In this document: one piece after another, positions 26,658 through 36,346 of the stretch
Layout of the letters: each line of letters begins with the position of its first letter
Numbering within the stretch: position 1 is the first letter of the stretch
Source: JAPOUP01 sp965199865
GTDB lineage: Bacteria > Pseudomonadota > Alphaproteobacteria > Rhodobacterales > Rhodobacteraceae
Length of the DNA: 64,000 bases
Assembly (NCBI GenBank): GCA_965199865.1
Contig: CBDATU010000021.1
Location: forward strand, 1 to 64,000
Direction of reading: 5' to 3'
Notes under the pieces: generated by a model
The model's database searches: none
Told to the model about the DNA's origin: nothing
Seen by the model: the letters and a program-made list of their open reading frames with translations, nothing else
Program-made: the position numbers and the translations under genes

Positions 26658-27122
26658 TCATTCCGATATGTTGGTCGCTGGTCCGAAACGTTCCAGCATT
26701 CGCTTCAGGATCTGGTCACGGGTCTGTCGGTAGGCATCCAGCCTGTCCTCCCGCCGTGACCCTAGGCCGGTGGGGTCAAGGACAGGCCAGTACTCCACTT
26801 CCAGATGGAACACCCGGGTCATTTCCAGCGCCTGGCGCTGACTCGCTGGTGACAGCGCCACGACCAGATCGAATCCGGACAGATCGTCGCCCCATGCCTG
26901 CATTTCATCGAAGGATCGGACACGGTGACGGGACAGCTCAACTCCAAGTTCCTGACAGACCGATATGGCAAATCCGTCAATTTCGAGATCATTGCGGACA
27001 CCTGCTGACTGAACGTAGACATCCTGCCCATAGAACTTCTTCATCAAGCCTTCCGCCATCGGACTTCTTACCGCGTTGTGATCGCAGCAAAACAGCACCG
27101 AGGAAGGAAGGTGGCCAGGCAT
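26658..27122 (-). CDS. Low-molecular-weight protein-tyrosine-phosphatase family protein
   Basis: About 154 residues. The N-terminal P-loop VLFCCDHNAVRSPMAEGL is the C-x5-R-S motif of low-molecular-weight phosphatases and arsenate reductases. The general-acid Asp is probably in the segment around LDPTG. It starts 5 bases after the UPF0262 gene, the last gene of the murA operon. In related genomes this operon often continues with maf and infA, which are absent here. The substrate is unknown. Confidence 0.88.
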   Translation of the reverse strand: MPGHLPSSVLFCCDHNAVRSPMAEGLMKKFYGQDVYVQSAGVRNDLEIDGFAISVCQELGVELSRHRVRSFDEMQAWGDDLSGFDLVVALSPASQRQALEMTRVFHLEVEYWPVLDPTGLGSRREDRLDAYRQTRDQILKRMLERFGPATNISE

Positions 27123-27127
27123 TCCGC

Positions 27128-27619
27128 CTAGCCTCCCCAATGCAGGACGCAGATCAGTGTGAATAACCGGCGTGCCGTGTCGACATCGACGACGGCCTTT
27201 CCGTCCAGACGCTCCTGCAAAAGCCGCGCCCCTTCATTATGGATGCCGCGCCGGGCCATATCGATTGCTTCGATCCGGCTTCGCGGTAATCTCTTCACCG
27301 CGTCGAAATAACTTTCGCAGATCTGGAAATAGTCCTTGACCGTCTGCCGGAAAGGTCCAAGGGACAGGTGGAATTCCGCTACATCTGAACCGTCGACAGT
27401 CCTGATGCTGAATACAAGCCGTCTGTCGCGAATGGAGAGATTGAGATCATACGGACCATCAGGCACTGTTCTGCCGTTCCGTTCCGGAATCGAAAAGGAA
27501 TTTTCCTCTAACAGGTCGAAGATCGCCACCCTGCGCTCCTGCTCAATCTCCGGTGTCGGTGGAGGCAGGCCACTATCATCAATGGTGACATTCCCTAGAT
27601 CGGATGTGCGGGCCGACAT
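27128..27619 (-). CDS. UPF0262 family protein
   Basis: 163 residues, soluble. It matches the UPF0262 family of alphaproteobacteria, with a conserved block PYDLNLSIRDRRLVFSIRT, then FHLSLGPFRQTVKDYF and IDMARRGIHNEGARLL. No biochemical function is established. Its start codon overlaps the hisD stop codon, so it is translationally coupled in the murA-DUF2948-hisD-UPF0262-phosphatase operon. Confidence 0.92.
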   Translation of the reverse strand: MSARTSDLGNVTIDDSGLPPPTPEIEQERRVAIFDLLEENSFSIPERNGRTVPDGPYDLNLSIRDRRLVFSIRTVDGSDVAEFHLSLGPFRQTVKDYFQICESYFDAVKRLPRSRIEAIDMARRGIHNEGARLLQERLDGKAVVDVDTARRLFTLICVLHWGG

Positions 27620-28929
27620 CAGGGCGCCTCTTGGTTGAGCCGATCAAGGCGGGCGCGGATGCTCAGGCCATGGGCCTGAAGCGACTCCGAAGCGGCGAGT
27701 GTTTCCGCCGCGGGGCCTATGGCAGCGAGTGCCGTCGGCGTCATTCGTGCATAAGTCGTGCGCTTGAGAAAGTCGAGGACGCTGAGACCGGACGAGAAGC
27801 GCGCCGACCTTGCCGTTGGAAGGACATGGTTCGGCCCCCCGACATAATCGCCAATCGCCTCTGGAGTGAAGGCTCCGAGAAAGACCGCGCCCGCATGGCG
27901 CACATTCTGAGCGAGGGCCTCGGAATCCTCCACGCAGATCTGCAGGTGCTCCGGTGCAAGCCGGTTTGAAAGGCTGACCCCCTGGTCCAGAGATTCAACC
28001 GTAATCACGGCACCGAAGTCACGCCAGCTCGCGCCGGCAATGTCGCGCCGTTCAAGTGTCGTAAGCGAGGTCTCCACCGATCTGGCCACTTCCTGAGCAA
28101 ATGATTCATCGTCCGTGATCAGAATCGATCGGGCGCTTGCATCATGTTCGGCCTGGGAAAGCAGGTCGATGGCGACCCAGCCCGGGTCATTGTGACGGTC
28201 GGCGATGATAAGGACTTCGGATGGTCCCGCGATCATGTCGATTCCAACCTTTCCGAAGACCTGCCGTTTTGCCGCCGCGACATACGCGTTGCCGGGGCCG
28301 GCAATCTTGTCGACGGGCCTTACCGATTCAGTGCCGTAGGCCAGCGCCGCGATTGCCTGCGCACCGCCAAGTCGATAGATCGTATCGACACCCGATAGCC
28401 GTGCCGCAAGAAACACCAGTGGGTTGGTCTCCCCATCGGGTGTCGGAACGGTGATCGATACCCGATCAACGCCCACCACACTGGCTGGAATGGCATTCAT
28501 CAGAACCGAGGATGGATAGCTTGCCAGCCCTCCCGGAACGTATAGACCCACTGCCTCGACCGGTGTCCAGCGCCAGCCAAGCGTGGCGTCTGCGGCATCG
28601 GTCCAGACTGCGTCTTCAGGAACCTGTCGGAGGTGGTAGTCGCGGATTCGTCTGGCGGCCAATTCAAGGGCTGCCCGCTCGGCCGCGGAAACACGGGAGC
28701 ATTCGGCATCGATCTCCGACTCCTGAAACGCAAGTGACTCAGGCGTAAGTTCAAACCTGTCGAATCTAGCGGTCAGCTCGATCAACGCCGCATCGCCACG
28801 TTTCCGAACGTCTGCAATGATGGCTGCGACCTCCGCATCCACAACCGGGCTGTCCTCCCGTTTCATGGACAGGAGCGCGGTGAACCGCGATTCGAATTCC
28901 GGATCCGTGATCGACAGAAACTGAGGCAC
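27619..28929 (-). CDS. hisD: Histidinol dehydrogenase
   Basis: 436 residues. It oxidises L-histidinol to L-histidine in two NAD-dependent steps, using zinc. Motifs visible are VGLYVPGGLASYPSSVLMNA, YRLGGAQAIAALAYGTESV, KIAGPGNAYVAAAKRQVFG, IDMIAGPSEVLIIAD, DLLSQAEHDASARS, LAPEHLQI and the C-terminal GGPNHVLPTA. It begins 3 bases after the DUF2948 gene and overlaps the UPF0262 start. No other his gene is present, typical of dispersed histidine genes in alphaproteobacteria. Confidence 0.96.
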   Translation of the reverse strand: MPQFLSITDPEFESRFTALLSMKREDSPVVDAEVAAIIADVRKRGDAALIELTARFDRFELTPESLAFQESEIDAECSRVSAAERAALELAARRIRDYHLRQVPEDAVWTDAADATLGWRWTPVEAVGLYVPGGLASYPSSVLMNAIPASVVGVDRVSITVPTPDGETNPLVFLAARLSGVDTIYRLGGAQAIAALAYGTESVRPVDKIAGPGNAYVAAAKRQVFGKVGIDMIAGPSEVLIIADRHNDPGWVAIDLLSQAEHDASARSILITDDESFAQEVARSVETSLTTLERRDIAGASWRDFGAVITVESLDQGVSLSNRLAPEHLQICVEDSEALAQNVRHAGAVFLGAFTPEAIGDYVGGPNHVLPTARSARFSSGLSVLDFLKRTTYARMTPTALAAIGPAAETLAASESLQAHGLSIRARLDRLNQEAP

Positions 28930-28932
28930 CTG

Positions 28933-29400
28933 TCATTGCTCCGGATGGTTTGGCACTGATCGCGAAGGCGCGATATATGGTTTCGTAACATCCTTCAGTT
29001 TGACGTCCAGCGCCTCGATTTCCGCTGCAATCTTGCCATCGCCCGCCAAGGTTAGCAGGATCCTGCCGGCGCCTTCCCGTCCCGCCTCGAAGCCGAGAGA
29101 CAGCAATGACAGAATGAGCGATTCGTCGCCGGGTGTTATGCCCTGGCTGCTCAGCCCAATGACCTCATTGATGACTAGCAGGGAACGCACACGCTCCGGC
29201 TCACTCCGGCCCGGATCTTCCCAGCGAAACCTGTTCAGTAACATGGCGAAGCGCCGCTCCTTGGCATGCCATGCCATCTCCGAAGCCGGAAACACCGCGT
29301 CCTGTACAAGTGCGGAGATCACCTGCAGGTCTTCTGGGCTGAGCGCCTGTAGACGAAGCGGCAGCTCGTACCCGTCCAGGAAGCGCGCGTCCTCTGTCAT
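28933..29400 (-). CDS. DUF2948 family protein
   Basis: 155 residues. It matches DUF2948, a family of unknown function found in alphaproteobacteria between murA and hisD. It opens LRLQALSPEDLQVISALVQD, then FPASEMAWHAKERRFAMLLN with FRWED, and ends in a region around EIEALDVKLKDVTKPYIAPS. Its ATG overlaps the murA stop codon (ATGA), showing tight coupling. Confidence 0.92.
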   Translation of the reverse strand: MTEDARFLDGYELPLRLQALSPEDLQVISALVQDAVFPASEMAWHAKERRFAMLLNRFRWEDPGRSEPERVRSLLVINEVIGLSSQGITPGDESLILSLLSLGFEAGREGAGRILLTLAGDGKIAAEIEALDVKLKDVTKPYIAPSRSVPNHPEQ

Positions 29401-30665
29401 TCTATCCTGATCCGCTCTATCTCTGCCCCGAGGGCGCTGAGCTTGTCTTCAACATGTTCGTAGCCGCGGTCGAGATGGTATACCCTGCTGACCATGGTCT
29501 CTCCTTTAGCTGCGAGTCCGGCTAGGATAAGAGACACCGAGGCGCGTAGATCCGTCGCCATCACCGGGGCACCTTTCAGCTGTTCGACTCCGGTCACTTT
29601 GGCATGACCGCCCTGGACATCGATGTTCGCACCCATACGTATCAGTTCCGGCGCATGCATGAACCGATTCTCAAAGATTGTCTCTTCCAGCATGCTGGTT
29701 CCGTCGGCTATGCACATCAAGGCCATCATCTGTGCCTGAAGATCGGTGGGAAAGCCAGGAAACGGGGCGGTTCTCACATTGACTGGCTTAATCCGGGAAT
29801 CCTCCCGCCGCACCTTCAGTCCACGCCTGGTTTCGGTGATTTCGATGCCGGCCCTTTCCATCGTGTCGGATAGTGCGCCCACAAGTTCGCGACTTCCGTC
29901 AAGGAGTTCGACCTCTCCTCCCGTGATTGCTGCGGCAATCATGTAGGTGCCTAGTTCTATCCGATCTGAAATGACGCGATGCGTCGTTCCACACAGTCTT
30001 TCGACCCCCTCGATGGTTATCGTGGAAGTGCCCGCGCCCCTGATTCGCGCACCCATGGCGATCAGGCAATCCGCCAGCGCTTTGGTGTCAGGCTCGCGTG
30101 CGGCGTTGCTGAGAACAGTGGTGCCTTGGGCAAGCGTAGCGGCACACATGACGTTCTCGGTGGCTCCGACAGAGACTGTCGGAAACTCGATTTCCGCCCC
30201 TTTGAGGCCATTCTTCGCGCTGGCGTGGACATATCCGTCTCTCAAACTGATCGTTGCCCCCATCTCTTCAAGCGAAGCCAGATGCAGGTCGACCTTGCGC
30301 GCTCCGATCGCGCAACCGCCCGGCAGGGACACCACCGCTTCGCCGCAGCGTCCGACCAGAGGGCCGAGAACATTGAACGAGGCGCGGAGTTTTCGAACGA
30401 TGTCGTAATGCGCCTTTCGATTCACGACTTCCGCTGCGTTGAGAACCATCGCCCGCCCGCCCTGCAGGCGCACAACCTCGCAGCCAAGGGATTCCAGTAG
30501 CAGTGTGAGCGTTGCCACATCGGATAGTAGCGGTACGTTGGTCAGCGTCAGGGGCTCCTCGGTCAGGAGCGCCGCGCACATGAGTTTCAGGCAGGTGTTC
30601 TTGGCTCCCGCAATTGAAATTTCTCCCTTGAGTGCGTTTCCGCCTTTAACGATGATCGAATCCAT
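29397..30665 (-). CDS. murA: UDP-N-acetylglucosamine 1-carboxyvinyltransferase
   Basis: 422 residues. It transfers enolpyruvyl from PEP to UDP-GlcNAc, the first committed step of peptidoglycan synthesis. It begins MDSIIVKGGNALKGEISIAG followed by AKN. The active-site loop GRCGEAVVSLPGGCAIG carries the PEP-binding, fosfomycin-sensitive Cys, and the C-terminal RVYHLDRGYEHVEDKLSALG is typical. It is the first major gene of the operon, with a small conserved gene 30 bases upstream. Confidence 0.96.
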   Translation of the reverse strand: MDSIIVKGGNALKGEISIAGAKNTCLKLMCAALLTEEPLTLTNVPLLSDVATLTLLLESLGCEVVRLQGGRAMVLNAAEVVNRKAHYDIVRKLRASFNVLGPLVGRCGEAVVSLPGGCAIGARKVDLHLASLEEMGATISLRDGYVHASAKNGLKGAEIEFPTVSVGATENVMCAATLAQGTTVLSNAAREPDTKALADCLIAMGARIRGAGTSTITIEGVERLCGTTHRVISDRIELGTYMIAAAITGGEVELLDGSRELVGALSDTMERAGIEITETRRGLKVRREDSRIKPVNVRTAPFPGFPTDLQAQMMALMCIADGTSMLEETIFENRFMHAPELIRMGANIDVQGGHAKVTGVEQLKGAPVMATDLRASVSLILAGLAAKGETMVSRVYHLDRGYEHVEDKLSALGAEIERIRIE

Positions 30666-30695
30666 TCCTGCCCCAGCCCGTCTGCCCGCCTGCGC

Positions 30696-30839
30696 CTATT
30701 CTTTGCGCTCTTTTGATTCGGCCCGTGCTCGTGCCTGGGCCTTGCGCTTTGCCATATTGGCCTTAAGTGCCGCTTTCAGCCGTTCCTCGCGGCTGTTGGA
30801 GATGCGCTCTCCGTCTTTCTTTTCACGCGTTGCTGTCAT
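30696..30839 (-). CDS. Small basic protein upstream of murA
   Basis: About 47 residues starting at ATG 30839 (MTATREKKDG). The sequence is highly charged and helical: REERLKAALKANMAKRKAQA and an RARAESKERKE tail. From memory, a similar small Lys/Arg-rich protein sits upstream of murA in Rhodobacterales genomes. Function unknown. A longer in-frame reading to 30905 would add a poor N-terminus. Confidence 0.6.
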   Translation of the reverse strand: MTATREKKDGERISNSREERLKAALKANMAKRKAQARARAESKERKE

Positions 30840-30923
30840 GCCCAGCTCTTTATCCCAGTGGGGCGGCAGCGTCCAGATTACGCTTGCGGTCAGGTGAGTT
30901 TGCAACTAACCATCCCGCTGTGC

Positions 30924-30998
<75 letters not shown>

Positions 30999-31482
30999 TA
31001 GTCCTCCACGAATTGGGAATTCGGATTGGCTCGGCTTCGAGAGCATGGATTTGCGGCCGGATTGTCCTCTGCATTGGGCGTAAGATCCGATTCCAGGGTG
31101 AGCTCGTCAATTGATCCAGCCTACGCCCTTTCACCTGAATGCGGGATGCCTGGCAGGGGTGTGTTCGGATCTGCATGGCGCCGCCAGCGTGATCGGAATG
31201 GTTGTTCAGAACAACTCCATAATCCGGGCCGTGTGGGATTCGGGCAACGATGAATACAATTTTCGCGCTGGGCGAAACTCAAGCCGGACCGTGCCACCAT
31301 TTCTGGCCATTTGTCGCAGTCAGGCTTTGGTGCGGCCGGTTCCTCGATCATCCGTCGCATTAGTTCCGGTCTATTTCTGGACGGGTACGCAGCGGTGAAT
31401 TTGCATCCGGGGCCTGTGAGTGCGAAGCGGTTCGGAAAAGGGATTGCGTGAGACCGCTCAGCGGCTTATCAACCCGGAATGT
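30999..31482. other. Spacer between two tRNA-Thr genes
   Basis: No gene is recognised. I see no integrase, and no repeat of the tRNA 3' end that would mark an attachment site. Confidence 0.5.
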
Positions 31483-31558
31483 GCCGGTGTAGCTCAGCTG
31501 GTAGAGCAATGCATTCGTAATGCATGGGTCGGGGGTTCGAGTCCCTTCACCGGCACCA
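31483..31558 (+). tRNA. tRNA-Thr (anticodon CGT)
   Basis: Acceptor GCCGGTG/CACCGGC, D-arm TAGCTCAGCTGGTAGAGCA, anticodon stem ATGCA/TGCAT with loop TTCGTAA (anticodon CGT), T-arm GGTTCGAGTCC, and an encoded CCA. It reads ACG. It is the second threonine tRNA within 600 bp. Confidence 0.95.
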
Positions 31559-32461
31559 CCAGGCAGTGACGTAACCGCACTTCCTGTGCCATTCGGCGCC
31601 ACAGCAGGCGACTTCGTGCAGTGTCTTCGGGACGCATTGTCGTATGGTCGATGTCTATGCTGTCTCAGTAAATGACTTGAGAATTTCCGGGTAGTCCCAG
31701 CCCGAAGCGCAACGACCGAACCGCTCCAGAATGAGGGTGTAGGAATGAGACGGGCGGTGGAGGCTTTAGCCCTTGGCCAACAGATTCAGCACCAATGTCA
31801 GCGACAATCCCGTTGAGCAGGAGCGTTGAGTAACCGATCAGGTAGCGTGAATGTGCTGAAGAGCCACTGCTGTCCCACCATCGCAATGCTCTCCTGTCGC
31901 AGGCACTCTGACATCCGTTCCAGGCTTCAGCGCGCCGCCAACATCTCTTCCCCCATCCCCCAAAGTTCCATAATCATCATGCGTAGAAGCGACGAACCGT
32001 TCGAAATTCCACATGGCTTTGTCCGCGGCCGTCGTACCCCATTTCCCAGGCTGCGCAGGAAGCGCAAGGGTCCAGTTCCCACGCGGCATTTCAATGTGGA
32101 TAACCACTTAACCCAACCCCTGGCTGGACCTATGGATGAACGTGAGGCGTGGATCGCGGTTTTCAGCAAACGGTTGAGGGAATCACGTAAGGTCATCGGC
32201 GGAGGCCGTGAAACGGTGCGGTGATGCGACGGATGGCGCTGGATCTGGTGAGGTCCGCGAAAGAGCGGAAAGTGCCGAACTTCAGGATGGAATGGGCGCT
32301 GAGATGGGGAGAACAAAAATAGATCATTCCAAACTGAGACGCTACCAAGCTTTAGCACCGTCCCTTTTCTCAGTTCCGACTATGGTAGTGGTCTTGACGA
32401 AAGCACGCTGTGAAGACAACTGGAAACCGCTATGCGTGAAGCTGGGCATTAGGATGCAGTG
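31559..32461. other. Long gene-poor region before tdh
   Basis: About 900 bp in which no frame on either strand resembles a family. One perfect DnaA-box 9-mer (TGTGGATAA, inverse of TTATCCACA) is at 32095-32103, but it is isolated. The region should include the tdh promoter near its right end. Confidence 0.45.
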
Positions 32462-33520
32462 ATGGCCAAACTTATGAAAGCTCTGGTGAAATCCCGTCCC
32501 GAACCCGGACTCTGGTTGGAATTCGTACCGGTACCGAAGCCTGGGCCGCAGGATGTAATGGTCAGGGTTCGCAAATCCGCCATCTGTGGTACCGACATAC
32601 ATATCTGGAAGTGGGACGAATGGTCGGCCAGGACGGTGCCCGTGCCAATGGTTGTCGGGCACGAGTTCTGTGGAGAGATCGTTGAACTCGGTTCTGCCGC
32701 ATCGCGATACCAGGTTGGCCAGCGCGTCTCAGGTGAAGGGCATATCGTCTGCGGTTCCTGTCGAAACTGCCGGGCTGGACGGGGGCATCTCTGCCGCAAC
32801 ACTCTTGGCATCGGTGTCCATCTGCCAGGCAGTTTCGCCGAATACCTCGTGATTCCAGAGGCGAACATCGTTCCTGTCCCGGACGGCATTCCCGATGAGG
32901 TCGCTGCAGTGTTCGATCCGTTCGGTAACGCGGTTCACACCGCGTTGAGTTTCGATCTTGTAGGGGAAGATGTGCTTGTTACCGGTGCCGGCCCGATTGG
33001 AATCATGGGAGCGCTGGTTGCGCAGAAAGTTGGTGCGCGGAAGGTGGTAATCACCGATATTGCCCCCTATCGGCTTGACCTTGCGCGGAAAATGGGAGTT
33101 CAGAATGTGGTCGATTCCAGGCGGCACTCTCTGCGCGATGTGATGGACAGGATCGGAATGACCGAGGGATTCGATGTTGGGCTGGAGATGTCCGGTGCGG
33201 CAGAGGCCATGCGCCAGATGATCAGCCATATGAACAATGGCGGCAAGATCGCCCTGCTGGGAATCGCACCGACCGAATTTGCGGTCGACTGGAATGAGAT
33301 CATTTTCAAGATGCTGCACGTGAAAGGCATCTACGGGCGGGAGATGTACGAGACCTGGTACAAAATGATCGCGCTGGTGCAGTCGGGACTGGATCTGAGC
33401 GATCTCATTACGCACCGCATTGACATTGACGCGTTCGAGGAGGGCTTTGCTGCCTTGATTTCCGGTGAGGCCGGGAAAGTTGTGATGGATTGGGGTGTTC
33501 AGGACGGATCAAGGCCATGA
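32462..33520 (+). CDS. tdh: L-threonine 3-dehydrogenase (zinc MDR family)
   Basis: About 352 residues. It oxidises L-threonine to 2-amino-3-ketobutyrate with NAD. Catalytic zinc ligands are in SAICGTDIHIWKWDEW and VVGHEFCGEIVE. The structural zinc Cys set is in CGSCRNCRAGRGHLC. The NAD-binding loop is VLVTGAGPIGIMGA. The motif DPFGNAVHTAL is typical of Tdh rather than other sorbitol-like dehydrogenases. ATG 32462 is chosen over GTG 32459. The usual partner kbl is not next to it. Confidence 0.92.
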   Translation: MAKLMKALVKSRPEPGLWLEFVPVPKPGPQDVMVRVRKSAICGTDIHIWKWDEWSARTVPVPMVVGHEFCGEIVELGSAASRYQVGQRVSGEGHIVCGSCRNCRAGRGHLCRNTLGIGVHLPGSFAEYLVIPEANIVPVPDGIPDEVAAVFDPFGNAVHTALSFDLVGEDVLVTGAGPIGIMGALVAQKVGARKVVITDIAPYRLDLARKMGVQNVVDSRRHSLRDVMDRIGMTEGFDVGLEMSGAAEAMRQMISHMNNGGKIALLGIAPTEFAVDWNEIIFKMLHVKGIYGREMYETWYKMIALVQSGLDLSDLITHRIDIDAFEEGFAALISGEAGKVVMDWGVQDGSRP

Positions 33521-33775
33521 GCTGGGTTGCAATGCTGGGCTTTCTGATCGATCGGCTGTCGCATCATTGGTCATCCTGTCCATGACCGGTGCCTCGATAG
33601 GTGGATGGCTTCCATTTCCTGACCATGTCCGCGGTCCCTACATTTTTGTCCCGTCAGCCATTACACTTGCCCGGAGTGTTCAACCCACCCATGAAGCCGG
33701 TTGGGCTGTTCCCGAGCTCCCTCGCGCATTCATCCGCCCCGGAACTGTCGGCGGTGCCCACTCAGACGCGTCCTC
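33521..33775. other. Spacer between tdh and the TauE/SafE gene
   Basis: No gene is recognised and no clear terminator. Both flanking genes are on the plus strand. Confidence 0.4.
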
Positions 33776-34510
33776 ATGAACTGGCTTCTCCTGGTACTCG
33801 GCGCCGCTGCTGGTGGTTTCGTAAATGGTCTTGCAGGCTTTGGAACGGCGCTGTTCGCGCTTGGGTTTTGGCTGCAGTTCCTTCCGCCCGTTAAGGCAGT
33901 TGCGATGGTGGTCGTGGTTGCCACGGTTTCCGGGCTGCAGGGTGTCCTGCTTGTTCGCCGCACAATTCGGGAGCATTTCCGTCGGCTTGCATTCTTTCTG
34001 CTCCCAGCGCTTCCTGGCATCCCAATCGGCGCTGCGGCGCTCTCATTCATTGAGCCTCGGATTCTCAAACTCGTTGTCGCGGGGTTCATGATGCTCTACG
34101 GAGGATTTTTCTTTCTGCGGCGCGGCCTTCCCCGAATTGATCGTCCGATGCCGTTCGGAGATGTCGCCATCGGGTTTTTCGGTGGCGTCCTCGGCGGCGC
34201 GGCCTCCCTGTCGGGTGCCCTGCCAACCATGTGGTGCGCCCTGCGTGCCTGGCCGAAGTCCGAAACACGGGCGGTGCTTCAGCCCTTCAATGTCACCGTC
34301 CTTGGTCTGGCAGCTGTGGTATTCGCCGTCCGCGGCGTCTATACAACTGAAGTTCTGGTGCTGCTCGCCGTTGCTGTGCCCGTCTCAGTCCTTTCGGCTC
34401 AAGCCGGGATAGCGGCATTCAAGCGGTTGCGGGATGACCAGTTCCGTTGGCTGCTGGTTGGCCTGATGTTTGCCTCTGGACTCACGCTTGTACTGAGGGA
34501 GATGATCTAG
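33776..34510 (+). CDS. TauE/SafE-family sulfite/organosulfonate exporter-like permease
   Basis: About 244 residues, 7-8 predicted membrane helices. It opens MNWLLLVLGAAAGGFVNGLA with GFGTAL, the conserved Gly-rich first half of TauE/SafE proteins. The second repeat contains GFFGGVLGGAASLSGALPTM. The family moves sulfite, sulfoacetate or similar anions, but the substrate cannot be told here. The start at ATG 33776 puts the first helix at the N-terminus. No sulfonate gene lies nearby. Confidence 0.88.
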   Translation: MNWLLLVLGAAAGGFVNGLAGFGTALFALGFWLQFLPPVKAVAMVVVVATVSGLQGVLLVRRTIREHFRRLAFFLLPALPGIPIGAAALSFIEPRILKLVVAGFMMLYGGFFFLRRGLPRIDRPMPFGDVAIGFFGGVLGGAASLSGALPTMWCALRAWPKSETRAVLQPFNVTVLGLAAVVFAVRGVYTTEVLVLLAVAVPVSVLSAQAGIAAFKRLRDDQFRWLLVGLMFASGLTLVLREMI

Positions 34511-34516
34511 ACCGCA

Positions 34517-34526
34517 ATTGATCAAT
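34517..34526. promoter_or_regulatory. Perfect palindrome ATTGATCAAT (copy 1)
   Basis: A 10-bp perfect palindrome just past the TauE/SafE stop codon. An identical copy lies at 40926-40935 upstream of the Liv binding-protein gene. Palindromes of this kind are typical of GntR/FCD-type regulators, but no regulator gene is present. This copy has no obvious promoter role, so chance is possible. Confidence 0.25.
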
Positions 34527-34724
34527 GACATTCGGGCTGGATGAAGAATTCATACTGTCCACAAGATTCTCGTGATGAAAGCCCTCAACATGCAGAGCCG
34601 AGGTTCGAGTAATCAAAGCATCTAGCGGACTGATTTGTTGAGTCCCTCTCGGGGCGCATTCAGTTGAGACTTCCCATACATGCTCCGACACATTTACGGA
34701 AGCGCCAATGATTGCGTGTAGGTC

Positions 34725-35393
34725 CTATCCGATCATCTCATCGGATCTGTTGTCGGTCTCGCCAAATCGTTTCAGGACGGCGGGCTTCAGCCCTTGATAG
34801 ATCTGGTCAAGGTTTCGGTTGATCTTCTCGTTCTCCCGTTCAAAGAGACAGTTTCCGTCAAGATCGGAAGCTACGATGAACGGCCCCATGCGCCGCGCCC
34901 GAAACACCCACATCGCCTGTGCAAGCCCAAGTTCGTCTTTCCAGTGGACAGCATCCACTTTCTCCATTCCGCGTCCGAGGAGGGCACCCGTTCCATATCC
35001 GACCGTTGACAGATATACCGCTCCATTGGGCGCGAAATATCCTCGATAGTCCTTCGAAGACATGCCACCCTTTCCAATGATCAGCTTTGCGCCGGTTCTT
35101 TCCATCCACTCAGGAAGCCATTTGGCAAACCGGAACGATGCGGTGGCGGTCACCGCGCCGATGTCCAGCGTACCATCCTCGCGAACCGTTGCCGCAGGCG
35201 AGCAGTGGAAATTCGCCGCGCTTTGAGCCGGCAGGTCCATCGGGATGTCGGCACCGTCCTCCAGCGCCCGCATATACACGCCTTCACGGGCAGTGTAGAT
35301 CAGCCCGGTGAGAAACACCACATCTCCCAGCGCCAGCGCGGAGAGTGAATCCTCTGACGGCGTCGTGCTAAGTTCCACCTCGCGCAGTTTCAT
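34725..35393 (-). CDS. ttdB: L(+)-tartrate dehydratase / class I fumarase beta subunit
   Basis: About 222 residues. It corresponds to the C-terminal domain of class I Fe-S hydro-lyases: LGDVVFLTGLIYTAREGVYM, NFHCSPAATVREDG and IIGKGGMSSKDYRGYFAPNG, with FERENEKINRNLDQIYQGLK at the end. It pairs with the alpha subunit, whose stop codon overlaps this start (ATGA), to dehydrate a hydroxy-dicarboxylate such as tartrate or malate. Sequence alone does not separate tartrate dehydratase from two-subunit fumarase. Confidence 0.85.
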   Translation of the reverse strand: MKLREVELSTTPSEDSLSALALGDVVFLTGLIYTAREGVYMRALEDGADIPMDLPAQSAANFHCSPAATVREDGTLDIGAVTATASFRFAKWLPEWMERTGAKLIIGKGGMSSKDYRGYFAPNGAVYLSTVGYGTGALLGRGMEKVDAVHWKDELGLAQAMWVFRARRMGPFIVASDLDGNCLFERENEKINRNLDQIYQGLKPAVLKRFGETDNRSDEMIG

Positions 35394-36346
35394 TCGGCCG
35401 CTTCCAGCATTGACTCCCACTCCACGGTTGCCCGCCGCTGGTAAGGGGTGAACCAGTCTGGGTCGGTGCGATGTTCGACCCGCCCATCGGGGAATAGCCG
35501 CGCCACCGCCCTTCGCGACGACAGACAGAAGGTATGCATCGACATCTGCATCGCTCCGGTGTGGCAATAGGCAACCTCTATGTTGCAGTCGATCACCATG
35601 TTTCTGCCGACAAATCCCATCGCGCCCATGCCAATGGAATTGCCCAGTTCCTTTAGTTCGTCCTCCAGTGCAGCGATTCGTGGGTCCGGATTTCTGCTTC
35701 CGACTATGCGCAGGCATGCGGCGCGCTTTCCAAGCACCATGCAGGTATCCTTGCACCCGCCCAGCCCAATCCCGATGATCGCTGGCTGACAGGCAAGTCC
35801 GCGCTTTCCGAACGCAACCAGGCAGTCGAGATAGAAGCGCTTGATCGCTCCAATTCCGTCGCTTGGAAACAGCATTCGGTAGTCAGTGCCGAAAAGCCCG
35901 CCCTTGTGGACGGTTATCAGGTCAATCCAGTCTCCATGCGGTTCGAAACCGAACTCGATCTCAGGCGCACCTATCCCGACATTGTTGTCGTTGTCGGTTC
36001 GCCACAGCGGATGGACCCGATTGGGGCGTAGCGGCACATCATGGGTCGCGTTCGCCGTCGCGCGACGCAGAACTGTCTCAAGAGCCACCATTCCGCCCTC
36101 TACACGGGCATCGTTGCCCACCTTGACATACCAGCGGGGCGTGCCGGTATCGCCGCACATGGCCCGACGGTCCTCCTTTGCCGCTTCGTAGTTTTCCAGC
36201 ATGGCCTGCAGAACGAATGACGACAGTTCGCCGTCCTCGGTATCCGCGGCCGCCTTCAGCCCGGTGAGGTAATCCTGTGGAATCTCGATCGCAGCCTTCG
36301 CCATCAGCTCCTCGGCGGTTGACTGGATCAGGCCTATTGGAATCAC
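35390..36346 (-). CDS. ttdA: L(+)-tartrate dehydratase / class I fumarase alpha subunit
   Basis: 318 residues. It is the Fe-S-binding N-terminal subunit of class I hydro-lyases. The three cluster Cys are in RRAMCGDTGTPRWYVK, IGIGLGGCKDTCMV and VAYCHTGAMQM. Its stop overlaps the beta-subunit start, and its start overlaps the end of the broken FAD oxidoreductase gene, so four minus-strand genes form one operon. In that context it probably handles a hydroxy-acid product of the upstream catabolic steps. Confidence 0.87.
   Translation of the reverse strand: MIPIGLIQSTAEELMAKAAIEIPQDYLTGLKAAADTEDGELSSFVLQAMLENYEAAKEDRRAMCGDTGTPRWYVKVGNDARVEGGMVALETVLRRATANATHDVPLRPNRVHPLWRTDNDNNVGIGAPEIEFGFEPHGDWIDLITVHKGGLFGTDYRMLFPSDGIGAIKRFYLDCLVAFGKRGLACQPAIIGIGLGGCKDTCMVLGKRAACLRIVGSRNPDPRIAALEDELKELGNSIGMGAMGFVGRNMVIDCNIEVAYCHTGAMQMSMHTFCLSSRRAVARLFPDGRVEHRTDPDWFTPYQRRATVEWESMLEAAE

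Noticed and set aside
31559..32461. Possible replication origin near a perfect DnaA box at 32095
   Set aside because: Only one perfect box, no AT-rich element and no replication gene nearby.
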